64,000 nt of DNA from assembly GCA_016490735.1 (NCBI GenBank), contig JAEMWC010000074.1:1588501-1652500 (forward strand). The letters run 5' to 3'. The position numbers and the translations under genes were made by a program. Shown piece by piece: positions 58,801-64,000 of this stretch. A model generated the notes under the pieces. That model did no database searches and was not told where the DNA came from. It worked only from the letters and a program-made list of their open reading frames with translations. How positions within the stretch are numbered: position 1 is the stretch's first letter; every line of letters begins with the position of its first letter. The DNA comes from Pachyseris speciosa. Its lineage: Eukaryota > Cnidaria > Anthozoa > Scleractinia > Pachyseridae.

Positions 58801-61698
58801 ATTGGTAAGTGCTGCACATGTGGAGCCTAGGAACTATAGTAAGAATTTCAATGCAATTTAAATAAGACCTTCCAATGGAATCAGTGGTGGCTCAGTGGAT
58901 AAGATGACGAACTGGTAAGTCAGTAATATGTAAGGGTATGTGGTTCTGGTAGGTACAGTGAAAAAAAAAAGAAAAAAAAACAATGTACGATTTTGTCGGG
59001 CCTAGGAAGGTAAGGTAAACTGAGGTATGTAATACTGAGACGACAAGAGGAAGGGAAAGGAGATGGGATAAGCGTAGGAGCTTGAAGCAAGGACGAGACA
59101 CTTCACAATTTTAAACTTTCTTTTTTTTATTGCTTGTTGTTGTTGTTTTGTTTTGTTTTTTTGCAATTAATCGTTCCCCCAAAAAACACCATGCCCCTTT
59201 TTTAACACACCCCAAATAAATTAAATCCCTTTTTAGAATGTTAGATAAACGGGACTGGTTTAATAAATTTTGTACTGGTTCAATATATTCTGTACCAGCT
59301 CAGAAAAAAATTGTACCAAGGGAAAAAATTGAACTACAACAAGTACACCACCGCTGAGTGGGGCAACTTTGTTTAGATTAATTACACTCACCAGCAAATA
59401 ACCCAGACTGTCCAGGAAAGCAGCTGCACTGAGGGAGAAGATAAGTCTCTGGAAAAAACAAACAATTGACAGTGTTGCAGTTTTTAACCTAGGTTGAAAA
59501 TTAATTTCCTTTGTCTCCTAGCCCTAATTATGAATAATTAGGGCTAGAAGACAGAGGAAATTGTGATTCAACCTAGGTTCAAATTTTTTACCTGAATTTC
59601 ATTCTGTATACCTGCAACATAGACACCACTAACAATGAATGCCATACTTAAATAACATAAGGCGAATAATATAAGGCGATCATACTGAAAACATTTCAAC
59701 TGAAGGGCATCACTTGAGAATGCATTTGCAACACAATTGTCTATATCCTGTTTCAAACTTTCATCAAAGAACCAAATAAAGTAGTGACCATCAGTTTGAT
59801 AACTTCCCAGCTCCATTATTTTGAAAAAGTGACCAGGTCTTCCAGCTTTCCTTCTTTAAATGAGCTTTGTTTAATATTATCGATAATCGTAGTTTGCATT
59901 TTGATCAAAAGAGATTCGCTAAATCAAAAACTAAAAGACATGCAAAAATTAAGGAAAGATTTATTGCTTTATGTTTTGGAGCTGTCATGATGCCATTATC
60001 ACATTTGCTTTAGCTAGCACTTTATTTACTCTTGATAATGGCATCATGACGACTCCAAAACAATGATTTCTATTTGTCATTTTTTTCTGTTTTTTTTTTT
60101 TCTGTTTTTTTTTTTTTTGTCAGGACACATCAGTAGTATTATGATTCTTCCTGGGCCTGTGATCGGGGTGGCTCACCTAGCATTGCAGGCGTTGGACTCT
60201 TTGGCATGTTAATTATAACTGGCTCCCCATTTGTTTTTCTCTGATCATACTGTCTTTGTAAATCCTGTATTTTATCATAATTATGCTGCTTTATGTTTCT
60301 CAATGTTACCATGAATTAATTGCAATAACTAACAAATATTTAATAAAAATTGTACAACCAGACTTTGTCAATGACAGAATTGGGCCAAGTGTTTTCTTGT
60401 GAGTGCTGCATGGTTGCCGTAATGTTTGAAAATACCAAAAGAAACGGTGAAACTAAAAGAGGTTACAAATCACAAAATAATTATAATTATCACAGCACCT
60501 ATAGGTAGTTTTCAGTCAGTCTCTATAGAGACACAGATAACAATGGTGAAACAGACAACTGCCGGTGGACAAAGAAAAGGAGCTAATGAGAGACCCATAT
60601 GTTTTTTACGTCCACCAGCATGGTGGTGAGGACGTAATGTGCAAACCACCTAAAGTATAAGGCACGGTGAATGGTAAATCTGAGACTTTGCGAGACAGCA
60701 AGACTAATCTATTTGCTGTGGGTCCGAGACTTTCTTAACCTTGCAAAAGAAACGAAACTCCAAGAGGATGTTGCAAAAAAAAAAATGAGAAACGGCGAGA
60801 CCGGTGAAATTTGACAAAAATTCTATGAGACATGTATGTTTTGAATAACCATTCGCAACCCCTGGTATAATTCATATTGAGGAAAAAGTATGCAAACTAA
60901 CCCAGAAATGAATTTGGATTTATCAGAGAAAAGCTAAGCATTCCACAGACTCTCTAGTTATCAATTACATTGCTGGAAAGTCAGAAAACAAAAACGTCCG
61001 TACCTGCACAAAATGCTTGTACTTTTTGAAGAGCCATATGATAAATATTATGAAAAGACTGTGAATTTTTAAAAGATAGAAATGTAACATTAGTCAATTA
61101 AAGTTTACACGCAAGTTCAACAAATTAATGTTTTCCGTCTAAAGGCTGCGTAAACAAACTTTGACATCACAACATTTTGTTTCTTTAATGTTTAGAGTCA
61201 TCAGGTTAAGCATATATTTTGACAAGCAAGACTACTTCAGTTACTATAAGCTTAAGACTTAAGTCTTAAGTTCTTCTATGTAAATGTAAGCTTAAGTTAA
61301 AAGATTATATTGTTCATAACTTTCAGTAAGCTTAAATATCAAATTAAATGTCATGATCAGGTTTTAAACCGTGGGCATGGTTTCGAATTCTGTTAGTTAT
61401 TTTGTTAGTTTATAGACTTAACAAAAATCAGAACTTTCTTCCAGCGTCACTAACAGAAAAGTTGTATTCATAAAGGGCTTTAAGAACGCACCAATATAAA
61501 CGTGCGAATGGTCATTCACCTGGCAATCAACGACACGGAAGCCACTGCTGATTTCACATTAGATAGCACCCTCTGAAAGACAACAGCAATATTGTTGTGA
61601 GCGTATACATTCAAGGGCTTACAACTGTACATTTAAGACAGGAGATCACGTACACAGTAACGCTGGTTATCTGTAAACAACGAACAGTTATCCGCCAT
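43866..61698 (-). CDS. cAMP-receptor-like seven-TM GPCR, copy 4 (apparently intact)
   Basis: Exons in transcript order: 61698-61654, 61572-61520, 61058-61004, 59448-59392, 53677-53614, 52799-52712, 51180-51091, 49324-49277, 48725-48647, 46979-46932, 46495-46413, 45378-45305, 44913-44843, 44048-43866. Phases join throughout to 345 residues. TM1 is about 26-45, TM2 52-70, TM3 86-112, TM4 122-139, TM5 165-187, TM6 214-236, TM7 247-270. The run FEKYYHLVSWGIP and the WCW in loop 2 are class-E (Dictyostelium cAR-type) hallmarks. Cys81 and Cys151 can form the TM3-loop 2 disulfide. NCS (residue 4) and NSS (77) are glycosylation sequons. The cytosolic tail is Ser/Pro-rich and ends PPPPLDE. It should be a plasma-membrane receptor; the ligand is unknown and cAMP is not implied. 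The exon 11 donor (gtctgt) is weak. ATG choice rests on homology with copy 2. Its introns hold the Ginger-like elements. Confidence 0.85.
45678..45989. mobile_element. Mutator-like MITE with perfect 10-bp TSD
   Basis: The 312-base element is flanked by ATTTGAGGTT on both sides (45668-45677 and 45990-45999). The right end on the complement strand begins AGCCTCCTTCGCAGACGTC; the left end is the same but with about nine bases missing after AG. The inverted ends continue through GTCACGCGTTCCTT. The start resembles the RecQ-bearing element at 9460-10552, so the two belong to related families. It is in intron 11 of copy 4. Confidence 0.8.
46999..47166. mobile_element. Short TIR element (TACAGTNRAACCTC type)
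   Basis: TACAATGAAACCTCCCATAA starts at 46999, and the opposite strand of the right end reads TACAGTCGAACCTCTGC. This end is typical of small TA-inserting MITEs in invertebrates (family knowledge). A (TAA)n/(GAT)n run follows at 47168-47207. It lies in intron 9 of copy 4, 20 bases upstream of exon 10's acceptor. Confidence 0.55.
47168..47207. repeat. (TAA)n(TGA)n microsatellite
   Basis: About nine TAA repeats followed by GATGATGATG. Confidence 0.9.
47811..48554. mobile_element. TIR element with TTAGGACGTT ends
   Basis: TTAGGACGTTCACGC at the left and, on the other strand, TAAGGACGTTTGCGC at the right are inverted, both followed by a GCGCAA word. The 744-base interior has only short frames. 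It fills part of intron 9 of copy 4, close to exon 9. Confidence 0.5.
50190..50460 (+). mobile_element. Tx1/L1-like LINE ORF1 fragment
   Basis: The plus strand reads NLLGEIKDLKQGLTFINKEV with ETVKDTM, a coiled-coil start of an L1-type ORF1. A nearby frame then gives VVWNIPEGAEKDSSCQDIF with one substitution, the usual YNIPEG region of that ORF. Stops separate the blocks. It lies in intron 7 of copy 4. Confidence 0.45.
51509..51663. mobile_element. 155-bp foldback element
   Basis: TAAATAAACCCCTTTGGTGG pairs imperfectly with the complement of the right end (TAGAAAGGGGTTTATTTA), and TATATTGGAGGATA pairs with TATCCTCCAATATA. The arms are about 65 bases and the loop about 25. It is in intron 6 of copy 4. 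A smaller hairpin, TTGGATGTGAGAT with ATCTCACATCCAA, is at 51321-51370. Confidence 0.6.
54449..54545. mobile_element. Short inverted-repeat element
   Basis: GTAGTCTCTAATTTCGG at about 54449 and CCGAAAATTGGAGACTAC ending at about 54541 are inverted arms around a GC-rich centre. This is a small MITE remnant in intron 4 of copy 4. Confidence 0.5.
55091..56692 (+). CDS. Ginger/KRBA2-like integrase (transposase)
   Basis: The 533-residue frame has a zinc-binding-type start of the integrase (HSSTAH, His180 and His185, with CHLHQ downstream in place of a plain CxxC) and an rve core. Catalytic candidates are Asp247 (LDLIDF), Asp309 (HTDNGKEF) and Glu345 (GLVERNN), giving D-D35-E. The core resembles KRAB-A domain-containing protein 2 and Ginger transposases. 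An acidic, then Lys/Gln-rich linker at about 415-495 leads to a C-terminal SH3-like start (NDYVYVKID). Two oddities: homology begins only near residue 60, with the first 50 codons running through an antisense SINE head and the only early ATG there, after which a good acceptor (TTCTTTTCTAG) lies at 55234-55244; and after WKTH the family-like continuation (YARIATKFG) is one frame over, running to a stop at 56822-56824, so a frameshift is likely. Confidence 0.75.
   Translation: MRIKKNFYLPAGYRTNDLRISSDLLSITLFSRPRCSIWKTPYSFFYLFFSRSQTHLGQNLIYAKRAHAHLYENGTCSLKAKDSVPFCVAKDTFYEKLDALKGSKKSNSKLTVFIDDEFYENAKNWLKNESKNHEQFGLTKTDVGTIKRKQWTIQNDNILSKDRKIVVPRSQLHSILSQAHSSTAHRGRDKTEEFVKRTYAEIFQHVVTLFVGLCHLHQQQKSVTDYLKWPITKPIQASNFLAHVQLDLIDFRNLNCSCGKNHNWLLHATDHYSKFSWLFPLSHKTSEEVLEAVTQLFWQVGFPKKLHTDNGKEFKNKNMIDFCNKHKIDLVHGAPRTPQTQGLVERNNRTVKENLANSLKEKQVSLNTWCRFVGEAAYKRNVTIHRATSKSPYELVFGILPHRSMPTTPSPEQCSSMEADRQQESEDENECAEKAIETEVEEPTRVSDMNNPTSKRKAEESSSQNRKQMKSQTNEKQNKYNEKMKSARPSVKKFEVNDYVYVKIDKIDKSTALHPNVLFGKIVERKWKTHMQE
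55110..55200 (-). mobile_element. tRNA-like SINE head within the Ginger-like element
   Basis: On the reverse strand AGCGTGGTCTAGAGAAGAGC (A-box region, about 55194-55175) is followed by GGTTCGATACC (55135-55125), one base from the B-box consensus, at a tRNA-like distance. The integrase frame reads through it in antisense. A SINE body was not clearly delimited. Confidence 0.5.
56954..57062 (+). repeat. Interstitial telomere-like (CCCTAA)n
   Basis: About seventeen CCCTAA units with variants such as CCTAA, CCCTTA and CCTGTC. TTAGGG is the animal telomere repeat. The block is inside the Ginger-like element, 130 bases after the end of the integrase sequence. Confidence 0.9.
57190..57985. repeat. 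CTAGTTAG subterminal minisatellite, interrupted
   Basis: Units of about 20 to 40 bases, CTAGTTAGAAAAAAACTAAC followed by CAGTTAAAAATGAAAT, repeat at 57240-57390 and again at 57871-57985; a 491-base repeat is inserted between the two parts. Each unit is itself a short inverted repeat. Related AACTAGGTA words occur near the left end of the element (54770-54830), so these are subterminal repeats of the transposon. Confidence 0.7.
57387..57877. repeat. 491-base dispersed repeat, copy A
   Basis: This is almost identical to 60467-60960: both run from AAATCACAAAATAATTATAA to ACAGACTCTCTAGTTA, and differ by scattered substitutions and a few bases of indel. It includes CGTCCACCAGCATGGTGGTG, a local inverted repeat. 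It has no tRNA boxes, no terminal inverted repeats and no coding frame, so its class is unknown. Here it splits the minisatellite of the Ginger-like element, so it is younger than that element. Confidence 0.75.
58115..59341. mobile_element. Non-autonomous Ginger-like element, TSD AGTA
   Basis: Both ends, read inward, start TGTTGTAGTTCAATTT and remain alike for about 90 bases (CTTGGTACAATTT, CAGAATATATTGAAC). Perfect AGTA duplications flank it (58111-58114 and 59342-59345). The first ten bases equal those of the integrase-bearing neighbour 100 bases away. It holds telomere-like TTAGGG repeats at 58355-58409 and no coding frame, so it probably depends on a related integrase. Its right edge is 47 bases from exon 4 of receptor copy 4. 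Confidence 0.75.
58355..58409 (+). repeat. Interstitial telomere-like (TTAGGG)n, inverted to the first
   Basis: About seven TTAGGG-type units with variants (GGAAGGGGTT, TTTACAG) in the opposite orientation to 56954-57062, inside the smaller Ginger-like element. Confidence 0.85.
59486..59579. repeat. 94-bp near-perfect hairpin beside exon 4
   Basis: AACCTAGGTTGAA at 59486 and TTCAACCTAGGTT ending at 59579 bound arms of about 45 bases (CTAGCCCTAATTAT with ATAATTAGGGCTAG at the centre). It ends 37 bases upstream of the exon 4 acceptor of receptor copy 4 (plus coordinates 59449-59450). Confidence 0.8.
59970..60066. repeat. Hairpin with about 31-base arms
   Basis: GTTTTGGAGCTGTCATGATG pairs with CATCATGACGACTCCAAAAC, extended by CCATTATC with GATAATGG; the loop is about 35 bases. 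It is in intron 3 of copy 4. T-rich runs follow at 60082-60118. Confidence 0.65.
60467..60960. repeat. 494-base dispersed repeat, copy B
   Basis: This is the partner of 57387-57877, in the same orientation and with matching ends. It ends 43 bases from the donor of exon 3 of receptor copy 4. A diverged piece of the same sequence is seen at about 34236-34320, which shows it is a family and not just a local duplication. Confidence 0.75.
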
Positions 61699-61770
61699 CT
61701 TTGCTCACGTTCGGAATGACTTTCCGGGAAAAAGAGAATGGGAGGGGAGGGTCAGTAAGTAGGGTAGAGC

Positions 61771-61864
61771 GGATAAATTGTAGGCTCGATTACCAGCCGC
61801 TACTTCGGGAAATGAGTCCGGACCCGAGTGAGCGGCGGAAATCGAGCCTAATAAATTGCTATCC
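61771..61864. mobile_element. 94-bp foldback just upstream of copy 4's start codon
   Basis: GGATAAATTGTAGGCTCGAT at the left and, on the other strand, GGATAGCAATTTATTAGGCT at the right share AGGCTCGATT followed by GCCGCT. The element ends 72 bases upstream of the ATG at 61698, so it lies in the promoter or 5' UTR. The overlapping 101-residue plus-strand frame is not supported. Confidence 0.6.
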
Positions 61865-62918
61865 AGTGGATATCATTTATCCGATTGTGTCATTCCGATT
61901 GTTCGAAGCTTGGATAGCGCTCTTAGACGTAGATTGGTCGTATAACGTTTTGACAAGACTGTTGAAAAACAGGCGTGGCTGTTCTAACAATCAACCATTT
62001 AGTTAAACAAATTAAAACAAAGTATCTGGAAAACTTACATATGCAAAATAAAGAAATTTCTAACAAGCGTTTGATCGATCTTTACTGCTGACATTTTATT
62101 ACAGCAGGAGAAGCACGCTTTGTGTGCCATCATTTTAGCATTTCCAAGGAATCGTCTAGGCAAGTCAAGGGAGAACTGTGCGGGTCCGCAAGTGATCCCC
62201 AAATTCGACAGGCCGCAACCGCAAATGATCCCGAGAGAAAAATGTTAAATGGCATGGATAGGGAAATGGTGTGGATATGGAATTGGTATGAATAGCAATT
62301 ATTTTCTCAAAACTTGCATCTTTTAAAAGGACGCATTAATTAAAGGTAAACTTGGTCACACAATCTGTGCAACTGATGTGAAGCAGTCAATCAATGTTAT
62401 CACAACCTAGCTCGTTTTTTCTTCCATCTTTTGAGATCTTCATATTTGTTCACGGCGGTGACACGGCTCAGATGATCTTTGACCTCTACTCCGATTTCAA
62501 CCATATCACCTTGGAAGAGAGTGCGTTTCTCTCGGTTAGTTCTCGTTCTTAGCTGAATTTTCGTAGTTTTAGATTTATCATATTATTAACTCGTATTATT
62601 AGCTTTAGTTTCATTTTTATGTCCGTATAAACACGCCCTCCATGGAAACCAGCTAAGTGTTGTTGGGGCTAGTGTGTTTCTTGATTTAAATAAAGTATAC
62701 CTACCTACCCACCTCGCCTGTCTCTGGCCAGTCGCCTGATCACCCGTAAATGTGAGAAAGAAACACTTCTGGTATTCTATGTACAATTTTTAATGAGAGT
62801 GCTCAGCGAACAAAAGACTTTTATGTCAAAGGAAAATGAAATCAACTGCAGAATTTGTAATTATTTTTTACGGGTTTTGCTAAAAGCAGGCCCGCGGCCC
62901 GGCGGCCCCGCGGCCCAG
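61865..62918. other. Upstream region of copy 4, no gene recognised
   Basis: At about 62590-62710 sequence ending TTGATTTAAATAAAGTATAC followed by CCTACCTACCCACC looks like a plus-strand LINE 3' UTR with a short simple-repeat tail. No open frame with recognisable content is present, and no core promoter can be named with confidence. Confidence 0.3.
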
Positions 62919-63813
62919 CACAGGGTGCAAAGGAGTTCTGTTCGATCGTACACGACAAAGTCTCACCTCGTTAATTCCAAAATATGTTTACTTTGCACGA
63001 TAAAGATTGTCGAAATGAAATCCTTCTGATTTGTGAATGTTTTCTGCTTCCATATCCTTCTATATCCCCCGATCTTGTCTCTCTCGTACGGCTTTCCGCC
63101 ATGTTTACTTGCATATACCGCGTCGAACTGACGCTGGCCGCGGGCGCATATGATCTTTGCCCGAAGGGCAACGAATAAGCTTCGGAAATCGGAAAGCGAA
63201 GCTTTCCGAACAGGCACGACGTGCCGAGTAAAAGAAGAGTAAGGCTATGTCTACACTATGCCGGATAGCATTTTATGCCGTTGTGAAAAATACTCCGGCC
63301 TGATGTGAACGGCAGTTATCTTTTCACTAGAATGCAATCCTTGCTCCTCGTTGTTGATTTCCGTTTCGGTTCGGTTCTTCGTTCACACTACTCCAGAAAG
63401 TGTCACGAAAACCTGTCCGATATGTGACGATTCACTTTCAAGACCGCAGCGGCCCAGCATCGCTCCGACGCAAAAACCGTGCCAAAATCATCGTTTTGAA
63501 TGTGAACAAAAGCCCTATCCGATATGGTTTTCGTGCCGGCACAAGAGCTATCCGGTATAGTGTAGACATAGCCTAAGCCAACCTTTTGTAACCGTGAGCG
63601 CCCACAGTCCGCGGTAAATGCAAATAAACATTGCTGAAACCGTACCAGAAAGAGACAAGATCGGGGATATAGAAGGATATGGAAGCAGAAAACATTCATA
63701 AATCAGACGGATTTCATTTCGACAATCTTTATCGTACAAAGTAAACATATTTTGGAATTAACAAGGTGAGACTTTGTCGTGTACGATCGAACAGAACTCC
63801 TCTGCACCCTGTG
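62919..63813. mobile_element. Long-TIR element (196-base arms) with a nested MITE
   Basis: 62919-63114 and 63618-63813 are inverted copies of about 196 bases each (CACAGGGTGCAAAGGAGTTC at the outer end, ATGTTTACTTGCAT at the inner end) with few differences. The small frames on both strands are mirror images of these arms. A MITE fills most of the spacer. Confidence 0.75.
63242..63574. mobile_element. TIR element (AGGCTATGTCTACACTA ends)
   Basis: AGGCTATGTCTACACTATGC at 63242 pairs with the complement of the right end ending at 63574, differing at one base in the first 20. Such ends are typical of small hAT-type MITEs (family knowledge, not proven here). It is nested in the long-TIR element. 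Confidence 0.7.
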
Positions 63814-64000
63814 GCCCAATCCTGATTTCCACAGATCTGGATCGAGTTTGGGCGTGCAACATGGACGACGGTGAGTCAGTGAATTCGTTCGGCCCCAATC
63901 ACCTAAAGCGGGTGCGACAGCGGGGATTTAACATGACGGACTAAACAGTCTATGTCTTTCAAGATGGCATTAAGAACAATACCAATTGATACACATTTTG

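Noticed and set aside
59592..59816. 82-residue minus-strand frame with a hydrophobic run, first taken as the receptor's first exon
   Set aside because: Exons 1-3 found at 61698-61004 join exon 4 in phase and match copy 2, and the frame has no counterpart in copy 2.
61701..62006. 101-residue plus-strand frame divergent from copy 4
   Set aside because: It contains the 94-base foldback element and has no recognisable domain or counterpart.
63403..63699. 98-residue minus-strand frame
   Set aside because: It spans the edge of a MITE and one arm of the long-TIR element.

Overview
This is a eukaryotic, AT-rich window with many GT-AG introns, (TAA)n/(GAT)n microsatellites and dense, nested transposons. 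Two things point to a cnidarian, most likely an anthozoan such as a stony coral: an animal-type copy of the cAMP-receptor-like (Dictyostelium cAR-type, class E-like) seven-transmembrane receptor family, and a repeat complement of L2/CR1-, Tx1/L1- and RTE-like LINEs, tRNA-headed SINEs, Mutator-like MITEs carrying a RecQ helicase fragment, and a Ginger-type integrase element. The species is inference.

The host content is one gene family. Four members or remnants lie in the order copy 1 (+, only its last exon at 214-369), copy 2 (+, 2720-30886, all 14 exons recognisable), copy 3 (+, 41485-42521, only exons 12-14) and copy 4 (-, 61698-43866, 14 exons, an apparently intact 345-residue receptor). 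Copies 1-3 are in tandem; copies 3 and 4 are tail to tail. I assembled the exons by comparing copies 2 and 4: lengths and phases agree for nearly every exon. Copy 2 carries a TAA stop in the first transmembrane exon and a frameshift in the third, and copy 3 has lost an acceptor and its first eleven exons. Only copy 4 therefore looks able to make a receptor, apart from copy 1, whose body lies outside the window.

Layout: 1-2700, end of copy 1 and a LINE fragment. 2720-17815, exons 1-3 of copy 2 followed by a 12.7-kb intron filled with a Tx1/L1-like LINE, a RecQ-carrying Mutator-like element, a second LINE split by a 4.6-kb composite of inverted repeats, and MITEs. 17816-30886, exons 4-14 of copy 2 with an L2-like LINE, SINEs and MITEs in the introns. 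31000-41400, intergenic: a TIR element with a truncated tRNA head, a hAT transposase remnant, and a 134-bp tandem array that contains an inverted block and a TIR element. 41485-42521, copy 3. 43866-61698, copy 4; its intron 4 holds a complete-looking Ginger-like transposon (54737-58014, TSD TAAC) and a smaller relative (58115-59341, TSD AGTA), each with an internal block of telomere-like repeat. 61700-64000, foldback elements.

The most notable items are the birth-and-death pattern in a cAR-like receptor cluster, the two telomere-repeat-carrying Ginger-like elements, and the rearranged 134-bp array. No CRISPR, prokaryotic operon or rRNA was seen, and no intact tRNA gene.
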